A DNA stretch of 6,807 bases from Nitrospinota bacterium. GTDB taxonomy: Bacteria; Nitrospinota; Nitrospinia; SZUA-224. Location of the stretch: contig JACRGM010000247.1 of NCBI GenBank assembly GCA_016212345.1, positions 1 through 6,807 of the forward strand, in the 5' to 3' direction. The position numbers and the translations under genes are program-made. Each line of letters begins with the position of its first letter. Within the stretch, counting starts at the first letter, position 1. The notes below the pieces were generated by a model. It was not told where the DNA came from, did not search any database, and saw only the letters and a list, made by a program, of their open reading frames with translations. Shown here in pieces: positions 1 through 6,169 of the stretch.

Positions 1-1
1 G

Positions 2-712
2 ATAAAGATAAAGATAGTTGAGAATGACACAGAGACAATCAATCTTCCAGGTTCAGATTTCCTCGTCACAGACCTTAATCCTGCTGTTGGTGATCAGATA
101 AGTTTAGATACCCTTATCTCATCCCTGAATGGAGGACAAGGGCTGACACTGGGGACTATTCGTATCATAAATGGGGCTCTTACAGGAGATATAGATCTGA
201 GTTCGGCTGTGGATGTGGGAGATATATTGGGTAACATCAACTCTTCAGGTTTAAATGTTACAGCCTCTATTGATTCATCAAACCTGGGCCTAGATGTTAC
301 TTCCGATCCTAATACAACTACAACAGCCATAGTTACAGATATAACTGGGACATCGACCTCTGATCTAGGGATACAAGGCTCTCAAAACATCTTAAAGACA
401 CTTAAGGCCTTTATAGAGGCATTAGATAAGGGGGATCGGACAGCCGTAAGGAATATCCTTAATCACCTAGATACAGGGTTGGATAAGATATTAGAAGGAC
501 AGGGGGAGAGTGGTGCAAGGGTTAATCGTTTAGAGAGGACAAATGAGGTGTTGTTGGATATGCAGTTAAATGTTACGACATTACTCTCTAAGACAGAGGA
601 TGCAGATATGTTAAAGGTTGTGACAGATCTCACGACAGCAGAGAATATCTTTGAGGCCACACTAGCAGCTACTGCCAGGGTAATGCAGTTAAATCTACTT
701 GATTTTCTGTAA
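2..712 (+). CDS. flgL: Flagellar hook-associated protein 3 (hook-filament junction), C-terminal part
   Basis: The frame is open from base 2 and the start lies upstream of the window; 236 residues are visible. FlgL (HAP3) is an exported structural protein that, with FlgK, joins the hook to the flagellin filament. Visible residues about 38-80 contain a flagellin/hook IN motif: LNGGQG, then GTIRI, a short acidic stretch, and VGDILGNIN, as found in longer FlgL and flagellin-like proteins. The last ~75 residues form the D0-type amphipathic helix: alternating hydrophobic heptads and a tail TAENIFEATLAATARVMQL ending LLDFL, typical of FlgL/flagellin C-termini. Family knowledge says this terminal helix packs in the filament core. 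The gene is followed after 22 bases by csrA and then fliW, the usual order downstream of flgK-flgL, which favours FlgL over flagellin. A GTG at 209 could be mistaken for a start, but coding potential clearly continues upstream of it. Confidence 0.9.
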   Translation: MKIKIVENDTETINLPGSDFLVTDLNPAVGDQISLDTLISSLNGGQGLTLGTIRIINGALTGDIDLSSAVDVGDILGNINSSGLNVTASIDSSNLGLDVTSDPNTTTTAIVTDITGTSTSDLGIQGSQNILKTLKAFIEALDKGDRTAVRNILNHLDTGLDKILEGQGESGARVNRLERTNEVLLDMQLNVTTLLSKTEDADMLKVVTDLTTAENIFEATLAATARVMQLNLLDFL

Positions 713-734
713 TAATACCATAGGATGAAAGGTT

Positions 735-974
735 ATGTTAATACTGACAAGGAAGTCGGGCGACAGTATAACTATTGGTGATAATATAAAGATCACTGTG
801 GTAGAAATCAGGGGGAGACAGGTAAGATTGGGTATTGAGGCCCCTGCTGAGCTTGTTGTTCACAGGGAAGAGGTATATAAAAGGATTCAGGAAGAGAACA
901 GATTGGCTGCAGCTACAAGTGATATAGATCTGCCAGAGATAGCAAAACTCATAAGCACTAAAAGTAAGGAGTAA
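735..974 (+). CDS. csrA: Carbon storage regulator / translational regulator CsrA
   Basis: CsrA is a small dimeric cytoplasmic RNA-binding protein that binds GGA motifs in mRNA leaders and usually blocks ribosome access; with FliW it controls flagellin translation. The 79-residue product starts MLILTRK, has the GIEAPAELVVHREEVY segment, and keeps both residues known to be important for RNA binding in E. coli CsrA, Leu4 and Arg44. After the core (about residue 55) there is a C-terminal extension beginning IQEENRLAA. It resembles the extension of Bacillus CsrA, the part linked to FliW antagonism, and is unlike the short E. coli tail. The start is supported by AGGA at 722-725 and GAAAGG just before the ATG. 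The gene is 22 bases after flgL and ends 8 bases before fliW, so the three are probably co-transcribed. AGGATG overlapping its ribosome-binding site and ACAAGGA at 747-753 could allow autoregulation (inference). Confidence 0.97.
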   Translation: MLILTRKSGDSITIGDNIKITVVEIRGRQVRLGIEAPAELVVHREEVYKRIQEENRLAAATSDIDLPEIAKLISTKSKE

Positions 975-984
975 GGAGTAAAGT
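964..984 (+). repeat. Tandem heptamer repeat at the csrA/fliW junction
   Basis: GTAAGGA occurs twice in direct tandem (964-970, 971-977), followed by a degenerate third unit GTAAAGT (978-984). The repeat spans the last csrA codons and its TAA stop, and it supplies both candidate Shine-Dalgarno GGAG copies plus part of the GTG start of fliW. The period of 7 and the purine-rich composition resemble the repeats at 3819-3853 and, on the minus strand, 6408-6421. Two GGA motifs 7 bases apart at a start codon could also serve as CsrA contacts, although that spacing is tight for bridging by one CsrA dimer. Confidence 0.7.
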
Positions 985-1513
985 GAAGATAAATACTACA
1001 CGCTTCGGTGAGATAGATGTTAAAGATGAAAAGATTATATTTATGCCTGTTGGCCTTCTCGGTTTTGAGCATATAAAAAGATACATCTTACTCAATCATT
1101 CAAAAGAGGGACCTTTTATGTGGTTTCAGGCAATTGATGATCCTTCACTTGCATTTATTCTGATAGATCCCCTATTCTTTAGACCTGATTATAAGATTGA
1201 CATAAGTAAGGAGGATATAGTAGAGATTGGGATAACAGATGAAAAGGATGTGGTAATACTTGCTATTGTCACCTTAAGAGATGATCCACAGAAGATGACT
1301 GCCAATCTTCAAGGCCCTATAATTATTAATGCCAAGACCCGACTTGCCATGCAGATCGTATTGGCAGAGGGTCAATATACAACCCGCCATGATATAATAG
1401 AAGAGATGAAGATATATCCTGCACAACATCATCCAGAAGAAAAGGAGATAGTACAACATATCAGACATAATCCTCCCACAACCTCATTAATCTCCCAGAG
1501 TATTCAAAAATGA
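983..1513 (+). CDS. fliW: Flagellar assembly factor FliW (CsrA antagonist)
   Basis: FliW is a cytoplasmic protein that binds either flagellin or CsrA. When flagellin is exported, free FliW inhibits CsrA and flagellin translation resumes. The 176-residue product has the family signatures in order: MKINTTRFGEI at the start, MPVGLLGFE (21-29), the aromatic stretch FMWFQAIDDPSLAFILIDP (45-63), and MTANLQGPIIINAKTRLAMQ (105-124). The start is a GTG; no ATG fits and the N-terminal match begins exactly here. Its ribosome-binding sequence is two GGAG copies (968-971 and 975-978) within a tandem heptamer repeat that also holds the csrA stop. One copy is 4 bases and the other 11 bases from the GTG, neither ideal. 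Residues after about 150 form a polar tail of ~25 residues that makes this protein longer than the usual ~150. The gene follows csrA in the standard arrangement. Confidence 0.95.
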   Translation: MKINTTRFGEIDVKDEKIIFMPVGLLGFEHIKRYILLNHSKEGPFMWFQAIDDPSLAFILIDPLFFRPDYKIDISKEDIVEIGITDEKDVVILAIVTLRDDPQKMTANLQGPIIINAKTRLAMQIVLAEGQYTTRHDIIEEMKIYPAQHHPEEKEIVQHIRHNPPTTSLISQSIQK

Positions 1514-1531
1514 ATTTAAATACCATATAAA
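1503..1531 (+). promoter_or_regulatory. Weak candidate sigma70 promoter upstream of the aminotransferase-like gene
   Basis: TTCAAA (1503-1508) and TATAAA (1526-1531) are separated by 17 bases, matching 4/6 and 5/6 of the consensus. The -10 box ends only 4 bases before the ATG at 1536, so a transcript from it would be leaderless or begin just inside the gene. The stretch is AT-rich and the match could be chance; read-through from fliW is the simpler explanation for expression. Confidence 0.25.
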
Positions 1532-1535
1532 TAAC

Positions 1536-2672
1536 ATGTTAACAGATAAAGATGTTAGTTTGATCAGGGAATCCGAATTCCCTGTAACAAGGGAGTGGAT
1601 ATATCTAAACCATCTTGTAAGATCTCCATTACCAAATAGTGTTGTTCAGGCTGTTAATTCCTACTTAAGTGATAGAAACCTTAACGGTATAATTCATGGT
1701 GAGAGTTGGTTTAAGACAGTGGAAGAGGCAAGGGGATTAGCAGCTCAATTAATCAATTCTCATGTAGATGAGATAGGATTTATAAAGAACACCGCTGAAG
1801 GTATATGTCATATAGCCAATGGTATTGATTGGCATGAAGGGGATAATGTTATTACCTTTAATAGAGAATATCCCTGCAATGTCTACCCATGGATGAATCT
1901 AAAGGATAAGGAGGTAGATTTAAGGTTTGTTAACGCAATGGATGGAAGGATTAAAGGAGATGATCTCAAGGATCTGATTGATGAACAGACAAGGGTTGTA
2001 AATATGAGCTTTGTTCAGTTTAATAATGGATTCAGAGGTAATCTTATGGAGATAGGGGATATATGCAGGGAGAGAGGGACAATCTTTCTAGTAGATGGCA
2101 CACAAGGTGTTGGGGCATTAAGACTTGACATAAAAGAGGCCAATATTGATGCCCTTGCTGTTGAAGGAAGGAAGTGGTTATTTGTTCCAGATGGAACAGG
2201 CTTTTTGTACTGTTCAAAAGGGCTCTTAGGGAGGATAAGGGTTACAGAGGTGGGGGCATCAAGTGTTATTAATGCAAGAGATTTTTTGAATTACGATCTT
2301 ACCTTACTCCCAGATGCCCGTAGGTTTGAAAGTGGGATACTTAATATTGCTGGGATTTATGGATTAAAGGCCGCACTTAAGCTAATTCTAGATATCGGGA
2401 TAGGGGCAATAGAAGATAGGATATTGATGCTCACAGATCATTTATGTCAGGGGTTGGAAGATAAGGGATATCAGTTACTAAGTCCGAGGGGTGATGGTGA
2501 GAAATCAGGGATAGTAGCGTTTATCAATGATAAATCTCCCAATCATATCCTTGAGAAGAGGTTAAGGGATAATAGGATCTTTGTTAGTGTAAAAGAAGAT
2601 ATGGTTAAGGCATCACCCCATTTCTATAACACTGAGGAGGAGATTGAGAGATTGATAGAAGTACTACCCTAA
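1536..2672 (+). CDS. PLP-dependent class V aminotransferase-like protein (cysteine desulfurase / isopenicillin N epimerase fold)
   Basis: The 378-residue product has a fold-type I PLP enzyme pattern of the class V group. Visible signatures are NTAEG (85-89), the REYPCNVYPW segment (110-119), LVDGTQGVG (185-193, with the PLP-pyridine Asp at 187 and Gln at 190), and the Schiff-base lysine K213 in GRKWLFVPDGTGFLY. RRFESGILN (262-270) and a C-terminal SPHFYNTEEEI (360-370) follow. The length fits the family. It lacks the RxGHHC loop with the catalytic cysteine of SufS-type desulfurases, so it is probably not a true cysteine desulfurase. The position that usually carries the substrate-carboxylate Arg before SPHFYN is Lys358, and the upstream VSVR motif reads VSVK (K353). 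The ATG is 22 bases after fliW with no clear Shine-Dalgarno, so the start is moderately sure. The substrate is unknown. Its stop directly abuts the convergent cbiH stop. Confidence 0.85.
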   Translation: MLTDKDVSLIRESEFPVTREWIYLNHLVRSPLPNSVVQAVNSYLSDRNLNGIIHGESWFKTVEEARGLAAQLINSHVDEIGFIKNTAEGICHIANGIDWHEGDNVITFNREYPCNVYPWMNLKDKEVDLRFVNAMDGRIKGDDLKDLIDEQTRVVNMSFVQFNNGFRGNLMEIGDICRERGTIFLVDGTQGVGALRLDIKEANIDALAVEGRKWLFVPDGTGFLYCSKGLLGRIRVTEVGASSVINARDFLNYDLTLLPDARRFESGILNIAGIYGLKAALKLILDIGIGAIEDRILMLTDHLCQGLEDKGYQLLSPRGDGEKSGIVAFINDKSPNHILEKRLRDNRIFVSVKEDMVKASPHFYNTEEEIERLIEVLP

Positions 2673-3437
2673 TCAAAATCTTTTCCCATAATACCCCCTT
2701 GGAGTAACCATCAAGCCATTCCATATAAATGTCTGAGAGTTGCCTATTATAATCGTGCTCTGCATATCTATATTATGGTTGAGCATATCTTCGAGTGTGG
2801 TGATAGTAATCTCTTCATTTCTCTTTTTGGCATTCCGAACTATCCCTACTGGGGTATCTGGTCTCTTGTATCTTGATATTATATCCTTAGTCTTTATGAT
2901 CTGATCGGTTCTGTTTTTACTCCTTGGGTTGTAGATAATCATAACAAAATCAGCCTCTGCCCCTGCTATGATCCTCTTCTCTATAACATCCCATGGTGTA
3001 AGGATGTCGCTAAGGCTTATTGATACAAAGTCATGCATAAGGGGGGCACCCAGAGATGAGGCACAGGCATTTAGTGCTGGGACCCCTGGGACAACCTCAA
3101 TATCCATATCGGGCACTGTATCACCGTATTGTTTACGCAAAAGCTCAAAGACAAGACCTGCCATGCCATATATCCCAGGGTCACCACTACATATAATAGA
3201 GACAATCTTCCCTTCAAGTGCAGATTGTATTGATCGGATACAACGTTCAACCTCATGTCTCATATCGGTAAAGATTACCTCTTTATCCTCGATGAGTGGT
3301 TTAATAAGTTCAATATAGGTCTTATACCCGACAATCATCTCTGATTCCATTAGTGCAGTCCTTGCACGTCTTGTAAGATGCTCAAATCCACCAGGTCCAA
3401 TACCTACAATCTGAAGCTTACCTCTCTTATTGCTAAT
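2673..3437 (-). CDS. cbiH: Cobalt-precorrin-3B C17-methyltransferase, probable ATT start
   Basis: This enzyme is the SAM-dependent C17 methylase and ring-contraction step of corrin synthesis (CbiH in the anaerobic route, CobJ in the aerobic one). The neighbouring cbiG favours CbiH. Numbered from the ATT start, motifs are GKLQIVGIGPGG (6-17, SAM-binding loop), GYKTY (37-41), SGDPGIYGMAG (84-94), LGAPLMHDFVSISLSD (129-144), YNPRS (169-173), TPVGIVRNA (195-203) and IIGNSQT (230-236), with VTPRGY near the end. The length is 254 residues, as expected for the family. The first in-frame ATG is at 3350 and would remove the GIGPG loop. Between it and the upstream in-frame TGA (3446-3444) there is no ATG, GTG or TTG. 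An ATT at 3437 lies 5 bases after an 8-base Shine-Dalgarno match and gives a normal N-terminus. The start region overlaps the last 34 bases of cbiG, so translation is likely coupled. Function is very sure; the start is inferred. Confidence 0.93.
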   Translation of the reverse strand: MSNKRGKLQIVGIGPGGFEHLTRRARTALMESEMIVGYKTYIELIKPLIEDKEVIFTDMRHEVERCIRSIQSALEGKIVSIICSGDPGIYGMAGLVFELLRKQYGDTVPDMDIEVVPGVPALNACASSLGAPLMHDFVSISLSDILTPWDVIEKRIIAGAEADFVMIIYNPRSKNRTDQIIKTKDIISRYKRPDTPVGIVRNAKKRNEEITITTLEDMLNHNIDMQSTIIIGNSQTFIWNGLMVTPRGYYGKRF

Positions 3438-4408
3438 GTCATATCACCTCTCTTTATTTTTTTTAATAGCGATCTTCCATTGTTTGAGCTTAAGATAGCA
3501 GCAGGTTCTGCAACCCCCATTGCACCTGTAGCCTTAACAACATGTGGTGAAGGCTGATCAACATCTATCTGGTTCAATTCATCTGCTGTGTAAAATATAA
3601 TAGGGATTGAAAATTTCCCAGAAAAGTCGATAAGCCCCTTCTCATCCCGCTTCTTGTCAATTGTAGCAAGATTCCTGATTGAATAGATAGAAAGGTTGTT
3701 CTCTTTAAAGATATCTATTATATTATCTTCAATCGCCTTAGATGTTGTACCCCGTCTTAAGCCAATACCTAATACCAGATTCTTGGGCCTGAGATAGAGG
3801 ATGGGCGTTAGAGAGGCAGAAGGTGGGAGGTGGGAAGTGAAAGGTGGAAGGTGGGGATATCTGTTTGAGATAATAATATCCGCATCACTATGGAGGGCTA
3901 CAAGTTTGAAGGCATCAGGTGGATTATCTATTGGTATCTCTGTGTAAACCCTTATATCGCCCTTATTTACAAGGAGAGAAGATCTCTTTTTAAGGGCTTG
4001 CCCATGATCTTCTATAGTAAGGTCATTATTTAATGCCCAGATATCCAGTGAAGGGAGGTTTAGTATATCTGATGCAGTCGTTATCACTGGATCGCCACCT
4101 AAGAAATCAGCGATCTCCTTTGCAAGCCTGTTTGCACCACCAATGTGTCCAGAGACTAGACTTATTGCATACCTTCCCTTTTCATCAAGGACTACTACAG
4201 CAGGATCGGTCTCTTTATCCCTTAACAGATTGGCAATAGCCCGCACAACAATACCCGTTGCCATAATGAATACGAACCTATTGTGTCTCTTCCATATATC
4301 GGGCAGTATTTCTTTAGAGTATTTTACTAACACTGCCTCTGGATATAGATCAAGGAGTCTCTTAGAAAGGTGATATCCACCATCAGTAATATATAAGATG
4401 ACGATCAT
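3404..4408 (-). CDS. cbiG: Cobalt-precorrin-5A hydrolase CbiG
   Basis: CbiG opens the delta-lactone of cobalt-precorrin-5A and releases acetaldehyde in anaerobic cobalamin synthesis. The 334-residue product shows family motifs in order: FIMATGIVVRAIA (47-59), DPAVVVLDEKGRYAISLVSG (68-87) continuing HIGGANRLA, PVITTASD (107-114), LRPKNLVLGIGLRRGTTSKAI (within 206-226), LATID (247-251) and VKATGAMGVAEPAAIL (291-306). In the GIGCRRG-type motif the usual Cys is Leu217. Between the mid domain and the C-terminal domain (186-199) lies a 7-residue repeat, HLPPFTS then HLPPSAS, encoded by a tandem heptamer DNA repeat. The ATG overlaps the upstream DUF5658 gene by 26 bases and has no Shine-Dalgarno, so coupling is likely. 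Its 3' end carries the cbiH start. I see no cobalamin riboswitch upstream of this cluster on the minus strand. Confidence 0.95.
   Translation of the reverse strand: MIVILYITDGGYHLSKRLLDLYPEAVLVKYSKEILPDIWKRHNRFVFIMATGIVVRAIANLLRDKETDPAVVVLDEKGRYAISLVSGHIGGANRLAKEIADFLGGDPVITTASDILNLPSLDIWALNNDLTIEDHGQALKKRSSLLVNKGDIRVYTEIPIDNPPDAFKLVALHSDADIIISNRYPHLPPFTSHLPPSASLTPILYLRPKNLVLGIGLRRGTTSKAIEDNIIDIFKENNLSIYSIRNLATIDKKRDEKGLIDFSGKFSIPIIFYTADELNQIDVDQPSPHVVKATGAMGVAEPAAILSSNNGRSLLKKIKRGDMTLAIREVSFRL
3443..3450 (-). promoter_or_regulatory. Strong internal Shine-Dalgarno for cbiH
   Basis: On the minus strand 3450-3443 reads GAGGTGAT, eight contiguous bases complementary to the usual 16S rRNA 3' end. 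It lies inside the last codons of cbiG (Arg-Gly-Asp). Its GAGG core is 9 bases before the ATT at 3437 in the cbiH frame, a normal spacing. The ATG at 3442 in the cbiG frame is too close to use it and would give only a 12-residue peptide. This is the main argument for the ATT start. Confidence 0.65.
3819..3853. repeat. Five tandem purine-rich heptamers inside cbiG
   Basis: Read on the plus strand, the units are GAAGGTG, GGAGGTG, GGAAGTG, AAAGGTG and GAAGGTG, exactly 7 bases each (consensus RRARGTG). Because 3 units equal 21 bases, the antisense cbiG reading frame shows a 7-residue period, HLPP followed by FTS or SAS. The repeat lies in a linker between conserved CbiG domains, where it apparently expanded without breaking the frame. 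The strand asymmetry (plus strand nearly all purine) and period match the repeats at 964-984 and 6408-6421. Confidence 0.8.
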
Positions 4409-4856
4409 GGGAAAGGAGGATGAAGATATGGTAAAGGGCTATAAGGATGTAAAGAAAAACAACACCAGATAGGATCATTGTAATCATAGGGTGTTGTTTG
4501 CAGAAGATAAGGAGTAATACCCCTAAAAATGTCAAGGTCAATTTTATTATAACAAAATGTTGTGGGCCAATGGCAATAACAGAATCCATTATTGGGTTTA
4601 ATTCTACTATAACACCCCTATTGATTAAATAGATGGTAAAAAATGCATCAACAAGGGATAATCCTATAATAAACATAATACCTATAAAGAGTTTCTCACT
4701 ATATTGATCCAAAAAATAGGGTTCATTTTCCAACCGACGAAGTCTCTGACGCCTTCCCAAAAGGGTATAATAAGGGTGAAATGGATTAGTTCGTTTTGAG
4801 CGACGATCTCTATTAAAACGTCTATCTATGTAGTATATATTATTGTCTTTATTCAT
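4383..4856 (-). CDS. DUF5658-like small membrane protein
   Basis: The product is 157 residues from the ATG at 4856. The N-terminus is strongly basic and polar, with DRRFNRDRRSKR (11-22) and GRRQRLRR (34-41). Three hydrophobic segments follow (about 56-78, 101-118 and 124-147). Between the first two is the motif VELNPIM (84-90) preceded by D70 and T74, with K105 after it. This layout matches what I recall of DUF5658 proteins, whose function is unknown. It is presumably in the inner membrane with the basic tail in the cytoplasm (positive-inside rule). A TTG at 4898 would add 14 residues and has a G-rich stretch upstream. I prefer the ATG because the conserved-looking arginine-rich part begins there and a good extended -10 box lies just before it. 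The 3' end overlaps cbiG by 26 bases, suggesting co-translation with the cobalamin genes. A role in cobalamin or cobalt handling would be only guilt by association. Confidence 0.75.
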   Translation of the reverse strand: MNKDNNIYYIDRRFNRDRRSKRTNPFHPYYTLLGRRQRLRRLENEPYFLDQYSEKLFIGIMFIIGLSLVDAFFTIYLINRGVIVELNPIMDSVIAIGPQHFVIIKLTLTFLGVLLLIFCKQHPMITMILSGVVFLYILIALYHIFILLSHDRHLIYY

Positions 4857-4862
4857 TATTAT

Positions 4863-4871
4863 ATTATAACA
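4863..4871 (-). promoter_or_regulatory. Extended -10 promoter element before the DUF5658-cbiG-cbiH cluster
   Basis: Minus strand 4871-4863 reads TGTTATAAT, a perfect extended -10 (TGnTATAAT). The -35 at a 17-base spacer is weak (TTTCAC), as is common for extended -10 promoters. Transcription would begin around 4857-4856, at the ATG of the downstream gene, implying a leaderless mRNA if that start is used; no Shine-Dalgarno precedes this ATG. The AT-rich setting makes a chance match possible. Confidence 0.45.
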
Positions 4872-4944
4872 TATTTGAGGCAGTTGTGAAAGGATCAATT
4901 TAACAACCCCCTAACCCCTATGACTTTCATTATAACTCAAAAAA

Positions 4945-6123
4945 TTACGCCAGGCCACTGAGAAATTTACTTGCGCTTATCACACGGATATTATCCTTTA
5001 TAAAATCAAGATTTTCTTCCCTTACTACCTCATAAATAAAAGGAATTTTTATCTTTTTCCCAAAATATTTTAAGGAAACAGGGATATCTTTATACGATTT
5101 CTTAACCTCTACACAAAACCATGGCCTCCTATCAACAACGACTAAAAAGTCTACCTCTCTCTGTTCCTTGTCCCTTAAATAATAAAGTTGTGCTCTATAT
5201 CCCTCAGTGTCAAAAAGAAAGTGACAAAATTTTAAAAGATGAGACGCGATAAGGTTCTCAATCCGAACATCCTCATCACTGATTTCCGACCAGTCCCATA
5301 AATACAGCTTAGGTTCTTTTCTTAATGCCCTTATAATATTACTCTGGAAAGGATAGATCCGAAAATGATAATAGAATTTTTCTAATATCTCCACCCATAA
5401 AGATATTGTTTTATGAGTAACGTCTAAGTCCTCCCGTAATGAATTTAAGGAAAAAAGTGAGCCCACCTTCGCAGGTAAAATCTCAACCAGCACTTGCAAT
5501 ACCGATATGTCTCGTATATTTTCAATATCCCGAATATCTTCCCTTATTATCCTGTCTACTCTCTGGCTATGCCATCGCCGCAAGGCTCGTTCACTTTGTT
5601 TAATAAACACCTCTGGAAAACCGCCAAATTTAAACAGGAGATTAAATAATTCTTTCTGTTTTTTATGGTCTTCCCCAAACCCAATCTCTTTAAAAGGATT
5701 ACAGGTCATTCTTTCGCCAGATAACTCGCCTAAAGATAAAGGATGCAGCCTATAAGAATGATATCTGCCCAATAGAGAATCTCCACCTTTTTTATAAATA
5801 TCCAATCGGGCACTCCCTGTCACTAATATCTGAAATCTATCCTTATATTTATCATATTCTCCTTTTAGATAATTTTTCCAGTTTCTATACTTATGGATTT
5901 CATCAAAAATCAACAATTGTTTATCAGCAGGGAAAGTACCGGCAAGGATAATCCTCCTATCCTCTCTATTATCCCAGTTTAAATAAGCATATTTATCACG
6001 AAAGAAATCACTGGCTATCTGTTGGGCAAGTGTAGTTTTCCCTACCTGGCGTGGGCCGGAGATAAACACCATCTTCTCCCTCAAATCCACTAGTACATGC
6101 TTCTGTAAGTACCTTTTAATCAT
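4945..6123 (-). CDS. AAA-type ATPase with C-terminal DUF4143 domain
   Basis: The 392-residue product belongs to the widespread AAA_14/DUF4143 ATPases, whose physiological role is not settled; they are common in variable, horizontally moved regions. The N-terminal domain has Walker A GPRQVGKT (23-30), Walker B LLIFDEIH (70-77, D74 E75), a VTGSARL sensor-like segment (101-107) and LLGRYHSYRLHPLSLGEL (117-134). The C-terminal DUF4143 part has a helix-turn-helix-like section about 205-255. It then carries REVDFLVV (322-329) and VEVKKS (338-343), the D...ExK arrangement of a PD-(D/E)XK-like fold (E323, D325, E339, K341). The length is normal and the gene looks intact. The ATG at 6123 has GGGGG 6 bases upstream and a near-consensus sigma70 promoter of its own. 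It is separated from the DUF5658 gene by 46 bases (88 from the preferred ATG), with a T-run after its stop but no hairpin. I see no reason to link it to cobalamin synthesis; it looks like an inserted accessory gene. Confidence 0.92.
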   Translation of the reverse strand: MIKRYLQKHVLVDLREKMVFISGPRQVGKTTLAQQIASDFFRDKYAYLNWDNREDRRIILAGTFPADKQLLIFDEIHKYRNWKNYLKGEYDKYKDRFQILVTGSARLDIYKKGGDSLLGRYHSYRLHPLSLGELSGERMTCNPFKEIGFGEDHKKQKELFNLLFKFGGFPEVFIKQSERALRRWHSQRVDRIIREDIRDIENIRDISVLQVLVEILPAKVGSLFSLNSLREDLDVTHKTISLWVEILEKFYYHFRIYPFQSNIIRALRKEPKLYLWDWSEISDEDVRIENLIASHLLKFCHFLFDTEGYRAQLYYLRDKEQREVDFLVVVDRRPWFCVEVKKSYKDIPVSLKYFGKKIKIPFIYEVVREENLDFIKDNIRVISASKFLSGLA

Positions 6124-6151
6124 AAAATACCCCCATCACTAACGCCTACAG

Positions 6152-6169
6152 ATTATACCAAAGTATAAT
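6152..6169. repeat. Perfect palindrome over the ATPase -10 box (possible operator)
   Basis: ATTATAC, a 4-base spacer CAAA and GTATAAT form a perfect 7-4-7 inverted repeat. It covers the -10 box and part of the spacer of the ATPase promoter and places a second TATAAT on the plus strand (6164-6169). It could be a repressor operator, a symmetric bidirectional core promoter, or AT-rich coincidence. No regulator gene is next to it in the window. Confidence 0.55.

Noticed and set aside
2968..3318. Plus-strand 116-codon open frame opposite cbiH
   Set aside because: It is a shadow of the well-supported cbiH coding sequence, with no recognisable motifs.
3443..3470. A-run (A AAA AAA in the cbiG frame) as a -1 programmed frameshift fusing cbiG to cbiH
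   Set aside because: After a -1 shift at the run, the cbiH frame hits TGA at 3446-3444, so no fusion results. There is no slippery heptamer in the remaining overlap.
4409..4473. Perfect plus-strand Shine-Dalgarno (AAAGGAGG) followed by an ATG
   Set aside because: The frame is only 14 codons and lies antisense to the DUF5658 gene; it looks like chance.
4929..4934. TATAAT on the minus strand just after the ATPase stop, as a promoter for the DUF5658 cluster
   Set aside because: No extended -10 and a poor -35; the element at 4863-4871 is better.
4951..4963. GGCCACTG resembling a conserved cobalamin riboswitch core element, near the cobalamin genes
   Set aside because: It is on the plus strand, inside the 3' end of the ATPase coding sequence, in the wrong orientation for cbiG-cbiH and without the other riboswitch elements.
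5507..5755. Plus-strand open frame inside the ATPase gene
   Set aside because: Antisense shadow; the minus-strand Walker A/B and DUF4143 motifs establish the real frame.
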